A stretch of 34,424 nt of DNA from Clostridia bacterium. GTDB lineage: Bacteria; Bacillota; Clostridia; UMGS1810. Shown piece after piece: positions 17,539-27,379 of the stretch. The number at the start of each line of letters is the position of its first letter. Position 1 is the first letter of the stretch. The notes below the pieces were generated by a model. The model worked only from the letters and a program-made list of their open reading frames with translations, ran no database searches and was not told where the DNA came from. The DNA lies in the NCBI GenBank assembly GCA_016293435.1, contig JAEDEG010000018.1, positions 1-34,424 on the forward strand, read 5' to 3'. A program made the translations under genes and the position numbers.

Positions 17539-20500
17539 ATGAAAAAACACTTTACATTAGGTAATCGACTTGTATCACTGCTTGTGATTTTGTGCTTTAC
17601 AGCTTCGCTTGTTCCGGTGATTGCAAGTGCCGAAAGCAGCGGCAAGCCTACCGATCTAACACCTCTTTATGCAGATGATTTTTCAGACGGTGTTCTTTCC
17701 GGCAACATCGATACCTACCGCTTTTTTGACGGCGACCCTGCCGACACTCTCACAGAGTCAGACGGCAAGCTCACCTTTGAACGTAAAAAATGGATATGGT
17801 ATACCGATTCAAGCTATGGTGAACCGGCTGTAAAGCTTTATGCAAACGAGGATCACAGCGGTGTAAGCGGCAAAGTATTTACGGAATTTAACCTTTCCAA
17901 AACCAGAGAGGTTGTACGCTTGAGATTTTGTGATTCCTCCGGCAACTATATCACTCAGATTTCCTGGGAGGGCAGCGATTTTAGCTTTGGCTGGCGCGAT
18001 TCTTCCATGGGCTCCAAGTCCAAAAGTATTTCAATATCGTCGTCCGACACCGTTAAGATTTCGCTCTACTGTGATGTTTCATCCCAAAGACCGCGGTTTT
18101 ATATGTGGATAAACGATGAACTTCAGGTAAACGGCGGCTTTTCGGCAACAGACCTTTCGGCAGCCGATTTCTCCATGATTCAGGTTTATACCTTGCTTTA
18201 TTCAGGCTATGGCAAGGCAGGCACGTTTACAGTGTCTGATTTTGGCATCTATAGCCTCAATAGTGACGAAGGCCTCCTTCCGGAGGTTGACCTCGAAGAC
18301 GAGCAGACGGTAGATGCCGATCTCTCATGGCTTACTGGCGACATGCTCCTTTGTGCTCCTCTTGCAGGGGGATATCTGATAGATTCGTTGGCTATAGATA
18401 ACTTCACCCGCGGTGCCAACGGCTCATATATTAGCTGGAGCATATCGGATGAAAGCATCATAGCTCCCGACGGTACCCTCACAAGACCCGATTCAGACAC
18501 CGAGGTTACCCTCACTGCATCGGTCAAATGTGGCACAGTGACCAAAGAAAAAACCTTTACATACAAGGTTGCCGGCAAAAACAACAACATAAGCGGTCTG
18601 CCCGGCGATATCACTCCCATATACTATGACAATTTTGCCGATGGCAAAATTGATGCAAATATCAAAACAAGCGGCTTTTGCACCGACAAGCCTGCCGATA
18701 CCTTAACCGAGGCTGACAGCAAGCTCACCTTTACACGCAGACAAAATATCTCTGCAGACGATGAAAATTTCGGCAAGCCCTCGGTAACATTTTTTGCCAA
18801 AGAAGATGAAAGCGTGCTCTCAGGCAAGCTTCTTACCGAATATATAATATCCAAAACCTGCTCTGTGGTAGGCATGACCATTGGCGATAACAACGGCGGC
18901 TTGCTTACCGATATTATCTGGTCGGGCAACAGCTTCAATGTGAAGTATCGCAGCAATAATCTTGAGCCAAAGACCAAAACCGTATACGTTGACTCCGACA
19001 GCACAGTAAAGATTTCCGTTTATTCCGACCTTGGCGGCCAAGACCCCGTATACAGCCTCTGGATCAACAACGAAAAGAAAATTGACAATGCAGTCTGTGC
19101 TTCATCCTTCCAAAACGGCGGCATAAGCTCTCTAAAGCTTTCTACCTATATATACGGCTCCTACGGTCATACCGGCAGCTACAGCATCGACAACGTGGGT
19201 ATATATAGCGTGGCAGACAGCTTTACAGACGAAAAGGGCGGCGAAACGTCGGATGACGAAGATTTGAGCGAGAAGATAGTAGACGAAGACCTCGAGGCAA
19301 TTACAGATGATATCATTCTCTCTGTACCCCTCACCGAAGAAGGCTATCTGGCAGACCCCCTCGATATAGACGCAATCACCTCGGGAGCAAACGGCTCCGA
19401 CATAAGCTGGGAGTCCTCCCGCGAAGATATAATTGCTCCAAACGGCAAGCTCACACGTCCTCTCTATGATACCGATGTGACCGTAACCGCTGTTGCAGCC
19501 TTTGGCAGCGTGACCAAAGAAAAAAGCTTTACATACAAGGTTGCGGGCACCTCTACCGACATCGACGGCATGAGAAGCGACATTTTCCCGATATATTACG
19601 ATGATTTTTCCGACGGTGAGATAAACGAAGCAATCGCAACCCGCAATATAAAAAATACCGACAGCGTTTTTGAAGCAAACGGCAAGCTCACTCTGCGCAC
19701 CACCTCATGGGCAAGCCACGAACCGGCAATAATGCTGTACAAAGACTTAAATCACAACGCACTCTCCGGCGAATTTGTTATGGAATTTACCCTTTCCAAA
19801 ACCTGCGATGTTGTGCGTATGAGAACCATCAATTCAAACTGGAACTATCTTAATCAGATATATTGGGTTAAAGACAGCTTCAATATTTACTACCGCGATG
19901 AGAGCATGTCTTCCCAAGAGCTCACCCTAAATATCCCCGCCGACCAAAAGGCTAAGGTTACAATATATACCGATATAACAGGCTCAACTCCCAAGTTCAC
20001 CATGTGGGTAAACAACAAAAAGGTGCTCGAAGATGCGTATTCCTGCACCAACATGAGCCCCGCATCAATCCAGTGGATTCAGATTTACAGCGTAAATCAC
20101 GGCAGCTACGGCGAGACCGGTGACACAATAATCGATAACTTCGGCTACTATAACATCATGCCCGAAATGACCGATGCCGAAAGAGTAAAGGCAGATTATG
20201 ATGCTCTCACCGATGCAAGCCTCATAAAGACCACCACACCCTTGGTGGGCTGTGCATTCGAAGATCTCAAGCTGTCCTCCTACGGTCAAAACGGCAGCCG
20301 CATCACATGGACCTCCTCCCATGAAGAATATGTGAGCACAAGCGGCAAGGTAACACGCCCCGAATCCGAAAACGTGCCCGTTACCCTTACTGCCACCATC
20401 ACATCGGGATCCGAAACCCTTGTCAAAACCTTTGAGGTGACAATTCTCGGCAATCATGTTGAAATAGGTGACGTACCCACCGTTGAAACCATGATTACGG

Positions 20501-23500
20501 AAAACACCTTCGACTCTCCCGACACTCCCAATCTCATAACCTCCAATCTCACAGGCGGCGGCAGTGTTGAAATATCAGACGGAGTGCTAAATCTCATAAA
20601 AACCGGCAGCGGCACATCTCAGGTTGGTGCATCTGTATATACCGGAGCCGATAGTGCGACGAGTGCAACGGGAGTTATCGGTCTCGAATTTGATATAGAA
20701 AGAGAAAAAGCAAGCGCAGTTCAGATAAGAAGCATGGATGCCAACGGTAATCTCTACTATTCAATGGCGTGGGGTTCGACCGGAATGAGTGCTTACTATT
20801 CCAACGATCCTGCCACTCAGGGCACCCAAAGCGGTGTATGGATGGGCTCAGGCAACAAGATTCACGTCAACATGATGTTTGACACCGCCAACTCTACCTA
20901 CTGGCTGTGGGTAAACGGTCAGGCGGCAGTGGTAGAAAAATATTCCCGTTCGGTTGGTGTTGGCGCAATATGCTATACAATGTTTTATCTTGAAAGTATC
21001 AACAATGTCAAGATAGATAACTACAAAATATATGAGGCTATTCCGCCCAAGGCTCTCAGACTCAAGTTTGACGACAGTGCCTTCGATGAGGATGATATAC
21101 TAAACGAACAACCCCAGGCGGGCAATATTATTTCATCCTCGCTAAATCTTCCCACACTTCTTCGCTACGGCACTGCTGTCAATTGGCAAAGTTCCGACCC
21201 CGATATCATAAATCCCGCCACCGGCGAGGTTACAAGACCGATAGATGCGGCGCAAAATCCGCTCGTTACACTCACTGCCTATATGGAAAACAGCGGCATA
21301 ACCGCCACAAGAAAATATTCATATTATGTGCTGCGTGATTTTTCCGACAAATCCAATTTGCAGCAGCAAGAAGCAATGGATATAAAGCATTCATACCTCA
21401 CATCAGAAGACCCAAATGCCATAAAAATGAGTCTTAATCTCATGGACAAAGGCCTTTATGGTTCTGATATCAGATGGAGCTCTTCAAACACCTCGGTTAT
21501 CACCAATTCGGGCAGAGTTATTCGTCCGCATTTTGATGAGCCGGATGCCACAGTCACTCTCACGGCAGCCATAGGCAGCTACAAAAAGGAGCTCACCTTC
21601 ACAGTTTTGGCAGATGATCCCCCCAAGGATCCCATGCACACCTCCGATGAAGAATTTTTCGGCGTATGGGACGGCACTTCATATATAAAAGGACCTCAGC
21701 TCGACTATAGCAATACACAGCTTTCTGCGGTTATGGAATGTGCCAAAGCAGGTGACTATGCCGGTGCAAAGCAGGCACTTTATGAATATTTCAAGGTGCG
21801 AAATGTTGCGTCACCCATAGCCCTCGGCACACGTCACTCAGGCTGGGTGGATGCCCGCGCCGACGGTTTGTTTGAGCTTTCTGAAGAAGCGGCATATTGG
21901 AAAGGCCTGCTCACAATAACCTCCGATGATTACGAAGCCCACACTGTTTCAATTTATAAACCGTCTGCAATTTCCAAAATAAAATGCAAGACCTTTGAGC
22001 TCATAGCGCGCTACAATGAATGCACCTCGGCGTTTGTGCTCGGCACCGATGCCGACAATCCAAACATGGCGCCAAAGCTTGAGCTCACCGTAAACGGTGC
22101 TGTTCGCTCCTACACGGCAACCGGCACTGCCACCATAAGAGCAGGCAAATATTCAAGGGAGCACATAGGTGACAACAAAGAACTTCAGGCAAAGATGTTT
22201 GGCAGCTTTCTCGGAGACGAGACCTATCGCATACTTCTTTCCTTTGATCTTTCCGATATTGAAGCAACCGACACAATTTCGGCGGCTCAGCTCACTGTAT
22301 ATGCCAAAAAAAGCTCTCCCTCTGCCGACAACAAACAGCTCTGGATTATCGACAACAAGGGCAAGGAATGGAACGAAAAAACCGTATATTGGGATAGCCT
22401 CAACTTCACCGTTCACAACTACAACGGCCTCGTTGGCGGCACCGACTGGAAGGGTGCACGCTCATCAGATATAGAGTTTGCATATCAGATGCCCCGATTT
22501 ATGCATGCCCGCAGCACCATGACCGAATACAAATACACGGGCAACGAAAAATATGCCTATTCACTGCTTGGGCAGGTTATGGATATTATTACAGATACCG
22601 GCAACAAAACTCCATATCCCCGAAGCCTCGATGCGGCGCTTCGTATGCATCAGTGGGTTCCGCTCATAAACACCTTTAAAGACAGCCCATATTTCACTCC
22701 CGAATTTGCCACCGCGTTTATGAAATATATGTACAGACAGTTCGAATATTTCCCCACACGCAAAGAAGCAACCGGCAACTGGCGCGACTACGAACAGCTC
22801 GCCGTTCTCTATGCCACATCGGCATATCCCGAGCTTGCAAATTCGGCATCCACCAAGGAGACCTGCATCTGGTCGTGGCAAAATGCTTTCAACAAGAGCT
22901 ATATGACCGACGGAAGCTATATTGAAGATACTCTCGGTTACAGTGCCAGCTCCTTTGCAATGTACCGCGATTTCAAAAAGGCCTGCGTAGATTCGGGCAC
23001 AACTCTTCCCACAGAATTTGACGAAACCCTGCGCAAAGCGGCATACTATATGGTTCTCACCTACGGTGCCGACGGCTATGCTCTCCAATACGGTGATGCG
23101 GGCGGCGGCCAAAAGTCGGGCAGCTCCTACGGCGAGGTTGCAGACTGGTACAATGACAACGAATTCCGCTATATAGACTCTCTCGGCAAGGTGGGCATAG
23201 AACCCTCTTGGACCTCATACCAGTTCCCCGAGGGCAGATATACCATGATGCGCTCCGACTGGAGAAAAGGTGCAATATACCTGCACACCTCCGTGCGCGG
23301 AGGCGGCGGTCACGGTCATGCCGATGACAACAGCATCATTCTCATAGGCAACGGCAAGCGGCTTTTGGTTGACGCCGGAAAACTCAGCTACAATAGCTAC
23401 GATCCTTCCAGAATGTATGCTCAGTCCACTCAGGGTCACAACACCGTTGTCATAAACGATACCTCTCAGCGTACAAGCTGGACCGGCAGTGAATATACCG

Positions 23501-25044
23501 TAAGAGGCAATATCAATAGGTGGGCAACCAACTCCGCCTTCGATTTTCTCTCACAGACAACAATATCCTATGCTGAGCATGACCACACCCGAAACATACT
23601 CTTTATAAAAGACGGACTTTTTGTGGTGTCGGATCTTATGGAGCCCCACGACAAAACAAAAGAAAATAATTATAAGCAGTATTGGCACATGGCACCCGAG
23701 GCAAACATCAAGGCAGACGATGAGCACAATATCCTTTCTTCTGCCTACGAAGATGGCAAAAATCTCATTCTTGCCTCTGCCGATGATGTGTCTGCATGGC
23801 TCGAAGACGGCTACTACGACACCTCCGACGGTACTCCCGTTGCCAACAAGGCAGGTATATTTGAAAAAAGTGTCACCGGTGATGCAACCCTCGACACTGT
23901 AATGTATGTTACCGATTTCAAAGACGCAAAGGTAAGCGCAGAGCGCATCGACACAGGCAAACCCACAAGTGACGTTACCGCACTCAAGATAAACGTGTTT
24001 GAAAACAACACCCCCGAAACCTACTATTATATGTATAATCACAAATATGACGGCTCGCAGAAAATAACCTTTGCAGATTATACAACCGATGCAAGAGTTG
24101 CCCTTGTAGGCACCGGCAAAAACGGTGCATTAACCTCCATGGTTATGACCGATGGCACATTCATAAGTGAAAACGGCAAAGATATACTAAATGCAGAGGA
24201 TGGAACAACCGATATCTCAGCCAAGCTCACTTCATCAAAGCTGACCCTTGTGTCATCCGATTCGCATCTTAGTCCGGGCAGCATAGCTGCCGCAGCATCG
24301 GGCATCAAAACCGTTGTATATAACGGCGAAGCCAAAGCCTTTGAAGAATCAGACGGCATAATAAAGGTTGGCAGCGGCAATGCAAGCGAGGATCGCCCCC
24401 AAGACAGCAACAAAAACGACGGCATCATGGAGCGCCCCTCATCCGGCGGTTCAGGCGGAGCCGGCGGTTCGGGCGGCGGTGTTATACCCACCGATCCTCA
24501 AACTCCCGATACAAAGCTCCCATTTACCGACATTGACGGTCATTGGGCACAGGGCTATATCACAGGTCTTTATTCGGGCGGATTTGTCAACGGCAATCCC
24601 GACGGTACCTACAAGCCCGACAACCCGATTTCCCGCTGTGAATTTGCGGCAATTGCAGTTCGCATAATCGGTGCAGCTTCTGCGGCATATGAGGGCGGCT
24701 TTGAAGATATAAGTGCAGATGATTGGTTTGCATCCGATGTTCAGACTGCCGTAAACCTCGGCATCATCTCAAAGGATTCACTTTTCAGACCTCACGACAA
24801 TATCACCCGCCAGGAAATGTGCAAAATCCTGACCCTTTGTTCCAAGTATCTCGGCAGAGCCGAGACCGAAGCTGCTCCGCTCACCTTTGACGATACCTCC
24901 AAGCTTAGCAGCTGGGCAGTTGAATATGCACAGTACGCTGTTGCAAACGGCATTATAAACGGTAAACCGGGCAATGTGTTCGACCCGCTCGGCAATGCCA
25001 CAAGAGCCGAAACAGCGGCGGTATTTTCGAGGATTCTCGAATAG
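17539..25044 (+). CDS. cell-surface giant heparinase II/III-type lyase with SLH anchor (lyase 2)
   Basis: A 2501-residue protein; the signal peptide ends near residue 31 (IASA). Jelly-roll and aBig modules alternate: jelly-roll 42-240, aBig 258-354, jelly-roll 357-558, aBig 579-677, jelly-roll 682-875, aBig 877-980, jelly-roll 982-1171, then aBig 1172-1269 and 1271-1359. The lyase starts at 1364, is interrupted by a DNRLRE/CBM96-like domain (1484-1622), and continues as alpha/alpha barrel (1625-1912) and beta-sandwich (to about 2235). A Gly-rich linker (2299-2321) leads to three SLH repeats (2328-2501). N1747, Y1801 and the H1927/D1945/H1967 metal-site set are kept. The residue after the Tyr is S1802, where lyase 1 has His. 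Compared with lyase 1 it has about 740 extra N-terminal residues and an SLH tail in place of the jelly-roll tail. It would hold the lyase on the cell wall. Confidence 0.87.
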   Translation: MKKHFTLGNRLVSLLVILCFTASLVPVIASAESSGKPTDLTPLYADDFSDGVLSGNIDTYRFFDGDPADTLTESDGKLTFERKKWIWYTDSSYGEPAVKLYANEDHSGVSGKVFTEFNLSKTREVVRLRFCDSSGNYITQISWEGSDFSFGWRDSSMGSKSKSISISSSDTVKISLYCDVSSQRPRFYMWINDELQVNGGFSATDLSAADFSMIQVYTLLYSGYGKAGTFTVSDFGIYSLNSDEGLLPEVDLEDEQTVDADLSWLTGDMLLCAPLAGGYLIDSLAIDNFTRGANGSYISWSISDESIIAPDGTLTRPDSDTEVTLTASVKCGTVTKEKTFTYKVAGKNNNISGLPGDITPIYYDNFADGKIDANIKTSGFCTDKPADTLTEADSKLTFTRRQNISADDENFGKPSVTFFAKEDESVLSGKLLTEYIISKTCSVVGMTIGDNNGGLLTDIIWSGNSFNVKYRSNNLEPKTKTVYVDSDSTVKISVYSDLGGQDPVYSLWINNEKKIDNAVCASSFQNGGISSLKLSTYIYGSYGHTGSYSIDNVGIYSVADSFTDEKGGETSDDEDLSEKIVDEDLEAITDDIILSVPLTEEGYLADPLDIDAITSGANGSDISWESSREDIIAPNGKLTRPLYDTDVTVTAVAAFGSVTKEKSFTYKVAGTSTDIDGMRSDIFPIYYDDFSDGEINEAIATRNIKNTDSVFEANGKLTLRTTSWASHEPAIMLYKDLNHNALSGEFVMEFTLSKTCDVVRMRTINSNWNYLNQIYWVKDSFNIYYRDESMSSQELTLNIPADQKAKVTIYTDITGSTPKFTMWVNNKKVLEDAYSCTNMSPASIQWIQIYSVNHGSYGETGDTIIDNFGYYNIMPEMTDAERVKADYDALTDASLIKTTTPLVGCAFEDLKLSSYGQNGSRITWTSSHEEYVSTSGKVTRPESENVPVTLTATITSGSETLVKTFEVTILGNHVEIGDVPTVETMITENTFDSPDTPNLITSNLTGGGSVEISDGVLNLIKTGSGTSQVGASVYTGADSATSATGVIGLEFDIEREKASAVQIRSMDANGNLYYSMAWGSTGMSAYYSNDPATQGTQSGVWMGSGNKIHVNMMFDTANSTYWLWVNGQAAVVEKYSRSVGVGAICYTMFYLESINNVKIDNYKIYEAIPPKALRLKFDDSAFDEDDILNEQPQAGNIISSSLNLPTLLRYGTAVNWQSSDPDIINPATGEVTRPIDAAQNPLVTLTAYMENSGITATRKYSYYVLRDFSDKSNLQQQEAMDIKHSYLTSEDPNAIKMSLNLMDKGLYGSDIRWSSSNTSVITNSGRVIRPHFDEPDATVTLTAAIGSYKKELTFTVLADDPPKDPMHTSDEEFFGVWDGTSYIKGPQLDYSNTQLSAVMECAKAGDYAGAKQALYEYFKVRNVASPIALGTRHSGWVDARADGLFELSEEAAYWKGLLTITSDDYEAHTVSIYKPSAISKIKCKTFELIARYNECTSAFVLGTDADNPNMAPKLELTVNGAVRSYTATGTATIRAGKYSREHIGDNKELQAKMFGSFLGDETYRILLSFDLSDIEATDTISAAQLTVYAKKSSPSADNKQLWIIDNKGKEWNEKTVYWDSLNFTVHNYNGLVGGTDWKGARSSDIEFAYQMPRFMHARSTMTEYKYTGNEKYAYSLLGQVMDIITDTGNKTPYPRSLDAALRMHQWVPLINTFKDSPYFTPEFATAFMKYMYRQFEYFPTRKEATGNWRDYEQLAVLYATSAYPELANSASTKETCIWSWQNAFNKSYMTDGSYIEDTLGYSASSFAMYRDFKKACVDSGTTLPTEFDETLRKAAYYMVLTYGADGYALQYGDAGGGQKSGSSYGEVADWYNDNEFRYIDSLGKVGIEPSWTSYQFPEGRYTMMRSDWRKGAIYLHTSVRGGGGHGHADDNSIILIGNGKRLLVDAGKLSYNSYDPSRMYAQSTQGHNTVVINDTSQRTSWTGSEYTVRGNINRWATNSAFDFLSQTTISYAEHDHTRNILFIKDGLFVVSDLMEPHDKTKENNYKQYWHMAPEANIKADDEHNILSSAYEDGKNLILASADDVSAWLEDGYYDTSDGTPVANKAGIFEKSVTGDATLDTVMYVTDFKDAKVSAERIDTGKPTSDVTALKINVFENNTPETYYYMYNHKYDGSQKITFADYTTDARVALVGTGKNGALTSMVMTDGTFISENGKDILNAEDGTTDISAKLTSSKLTLVSSDSHLSPGSIAAAASGIKTVVYNGEAKAFEESDGIIKVGSGNASEDRPQDSNKNDGIMERPSSGGSGGAGGSGGGVIPTDPQTPDTKLPFTDIDGHWAQGYITGLYSGGFVNGNPDGTYKPDNPISRCEFAAIAVRIIGAASAAYEGGFEDISADDWFASDVQTAVNLGIISKDSLFRPHDNITRQEMCKILTLCSKYLGRAETEAAPLTFDDTSKLSSWAVEYAQYAVANGIINGKPGNVFDPLGNATRAETAAVFSRILE
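20482..24350 (+). repeat. large direct duplication, copy in lyase 2
   Basis: Partner of 10815-14700 and same orientation. Similarity runs from the fourth jelly-roll through the catalytic beta-sandwich and then stops. After it, lyase 2 turns to the Gly-rich linker and SLH repeats, while lyase 1 turns to an aBig and a jelly-roll domain. The ends are approximate. Confidence 0.8.
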
Positions 25045-25100
25045 ACAATATATATTATACATCGTAAGATGTGATATAAATTTTAAGGAGGAAATTTTTT

Positions 25101-27281
25101 ATGAAAAAGCTACTAAGTACCTTGTTAACCCTGAGCATGCTGCTTGCTATGCTCTCAACCGGTGCAGTATATGCTGCATCCGATGCAGTGCAGGCCGATG
25201 CCGACGCACTCACATTAGACGACATTCTGTCTGTTCCTTCATGGGACGGCAACCGTCTCATCGATAACCTCGACCTCGACTGCGTCACAAAGGGCGAGGT
25301 TAACCAAAGCCCCATCACATGGTCATCATCAAATGAAGCAGTAATTTCAACCACAGGCATTGTTACCCGCGGCGCCGAAGATGCCGAGGTAACCGTAACT
25401 GCCACAATTGGCGAGGGTGACGACATAGCCTCCAAGGCTTTCACCTTTGTGGTACCTGCAGCATCAAAGTCTGTAAACGGTATGCCGATTGTGACAGCAT
25501 CCAAATTTGAAGACACCTTCTCCGATGCTGAGCTCAACACATCAAAATATGGAAAAGCCACTCCCACCTCCTACGATTCTGTTGTAGAGGAAAACGGCAA
25601 AATGACTCTCACAAGATCCCAATGGACCTCGGGTGAGCCAAACATTGATGTCAAGCACGAATATAACGGCAGTCTCAGCACAACTGCAGAATTTACCCTT
25701 CATTCCACAAGCTCATATCTGAGAATAGCCTTTGTCGGCTACAACTGGAACGGATTTCCTCTCTATATCCACTGGTATCCCAAGCACAACAATATATCTA
25801 TCGGCAGAGGCGGTGTAGAGACCGACAGTGCAGAAGCCGGAAGAATCCCCCTTCCCCAAAGCGCAAAGGGAGGCAAAGCAAAATTTACCGTAACAATAGA
25901 TGCCGCCAACAAAACCTATTCTGTCTGGGTAAACAATGAGGTTGTTATTGCGAGCAATCCCTATATGGAATCAAATGCTCAAAAGCCCTACATGATCAGA
26001 TTTTCTACTATTACAAGCGGATGGATGTACGGTGTGGGTTCAACTGCCATCGACAATCTGAAAATTTATGAATCAACCCCGAGTGACGCACTCACAACTC
26101 TTATCTGTGCAGAAAAGAATATTAATATTTCCGATAGCATTATTAGCGGCAATAATAAATACCTTACCGGTGAATTTGTTGACCTTTCAACAGTTACCGG
26201 CTCCAACGGTGCAGCTGTCAGCTATACGGTAAGCGATACCTCGGTTATTTCCGAAACCGGCAAGGTAACAAGAGCTCTCACCGACAAGCCTGTCACAATT
26301 ACAGCCACAATAACTGCCGGCGGCGAACAGCTTGTAAAAAATTATAGCTTTATTGTACCCGGCAAATACAATAAGATAGGCAAAAGCAGTTTGCCTCTCA
26401 TCGATAAGGATTATCCTGTAGGTTACACAGTCGATGCACGAGCTACTGATTATTTGGAGTCATATTCCGAAGAAAACGGAAAAATCTCGATTACCTCAAT
26501 ATATGCAGCAAACCAAGAGCCCGGATTTAAGTATACATATTCCGATAACCTCAAAGGTGACTTTGTTCAGGATTTTGTGTTCTCCTCCAATTCAAAGGCT
26601 ATGAGAGCAAGAATTCTTGATTCAAACTATTCAAATAAGCTTCATATATACTATCTCGATAATGGCACATTGGCTGTTTCTGGCACCGAAACAGTATATC
26701 ACGAAAGCAGCTTTACCGGCAAAACCATAAAGCTTACTTTGGCATATTCCATGAGCACAAACACCGTAGATATCTATGTTGACGGTGAGCTTTGGCTCGA
26801 TGATTTTGCTCTTATGGCAGGCAGTTATAAAAACATTCAGTATGTATGGGTATCTCATCACTGTGCAAGCATCATGGGTGCATGGAGAGGCGGCCAGGGT
26901 ACCACCACCTTCTATTCTCTCGGTGCATACAAGACAGTAGACGAATCGGCAATTTCTTCAATAATGGCAACCGATGTTGCATATTCCAACGGCGGCACAG
27001 CTGCAGCAGGTGACAACACCGCAACCGTAACCGTTGTTGCAGGTGATTCTGCAGGCGAAAGAGGCGGTATGCTCGCATATGCAATCTATTCTGTCGAAAA
27101 CGGAATCAAAAAGCTTGTTGGTATAGATGTTGTATCTCTCGGTCTTAACAAATTTGCTCACAAAGAATACACGGCAGCCATAAACCTCAAAGAAGCTCCC
27201 GCAAATGCACAGCAGCAGATTTTCATTTGGGGTGATGCAGGTCTTACACCTGTTGAAACATCAGCCTTTCCGGCACAATAA
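25101..27281 (+). CDS. secreted multi-module carbohydrate-binding protein without a catalytic domain
   Basis: A 726-residue protein with a signal peptide (cleavage near residue 25, VYA). The order is aBig (about 33-125), jelly-roll (130-328), aBig (335-430), jelly-roll (430-620) and a 105-residue tail. From GKYNKIG onward it aligns with the C-terminus of lyase 1, including WLDDFAL, VSHHCA and AAG motifs, so the two share a roughly 300-residue module. No hydrolase or lyase residues and no SLH repeats are visible. It may be a secreted binding protein that holds substrate or partners the lyases. AAGGAGGA (25085-25092) precedes the ATG by eight bases. It lies 56 bp after lyase 2, with only a small ACATC/GATGT hairpin between, and is probably in the same operon. 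Confidence 0.82.
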   Translation: MKKLLSTLLTLSMLLAMLSTGAVYAASDAVQADADALTLDDILSVPSWDGNRLIDNLDLDCVTKGEVNQSPITWSSSNEAVISTTGIVTRGAEDAEVTVTATIGEGDDIASKAFTFVVPAASKSVNGMPIVTASKFEDTFSDAELNTSKYGKATPTSYDSVVEENGKMTLTRSQWTSGEPNIDVKHEYNGSLSTTAEFTLHSTSSYLRIAFVGYNWNGFPLYIHWYPKHNNISIGRGGVETDSAEAGRIPLPQSAKGGKAKFTVTIDAANKTYSVWVNNEVVIASNPYMESNAQKPYMIRFSTITSGWMYGVGSTAIDNLKIYESTPSDALTTLICAEKNINISDSIISGNNKYLTGEFVDLSTVTGSNGAAVSYTVSDTSVISETGKVTRALTDKPVTITATITAGGEQLVKNYSFIVPGKYNKIGKSSLPLIDKDYPVGYTVDARATDYLESYSEENGKISITSIYAANQEPGFKYTYSDNLKGDFVQDFVFSSNSKAMRARILDSNYSNKLHIYYLDNGTLAVSGTETVYHESSFTGKTIKLTLAYSMSTNTVDIYVDGELWLDDFALMAGSYKNIQYVWVSHHCASIMGAWRGGQGTTTFYSLGAYKTVDESAISSIMATDVAYSNGGTAAAGDNTATVTVVAGDSAGERGGMLAYAIYSVENGIKKLVGIDVVSLGLNKFAHKEYTAAINLKEAPANAQQQIFIWGDAGLTPVETSAFPAQ

Positions 27282-27291
27282 TTGACACAAA

Positions 27292-27339
27292 AGCCGGTCA
27301 AACCATGGCGGGGCGGATAATCTCCGCCCCGATTCGGCT
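27292..27339 (+). terminator. hairpin terminator after the binding-protein gene
   Basis: CGGGGCGGA (27309-27317) and TCCGCCCCG (27323-27331) form a perfect nine-pair GC stem with a five-base loop. Outer arms AGCCG (27292-27296) and CGGCT (27335-27339) also pair. A short GTTTAAAATT tail follows, so termination may be partial, allowing some read-through into the GH20-like gene. The in-frame ATG at 27305 lies inside this stem and is unlikely to be a start. Confidence 0.7.
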
Positions 27340-27364
27340 GTTTAAAATTATATATCAAAATATT

Positions 27365-27368
27365 GAGG
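27365..27368 (+). promoter_or_regulatory. ribosome binding site deciding the second GH20-like start
   Basis: GAGG ends 11 bases before ATG 27380. The earlier in-frame ATG at 27305 has no ribosome site and sits in a terminator stem. Confidence 0.6.
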
Positions 27369-27379
27369 ATAGAAATATA

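Noticed and set aside
17345..17542. 65-codon frame starting at GTG 17345 as a small gene
   Set aside because: It has no ribosome site, no recognisable protein features, and overlaps the stem-loop leader and the start of lyase 2.
22085..24491. Several long open frames on the minus strand inside lyase 2
   Set aside because: They mirror the codon structure of the plus-strand gene, lack ribosome sites, and encode no recognisable protein.
27305..27379. ATG at 27305 as the start of the second GH20-like gene
   Set aside because: It lies inside a GC-rich terminator stem and has no ribosome site; ATG 27380 has GAGG upstream and begins a family-like N-terminus.
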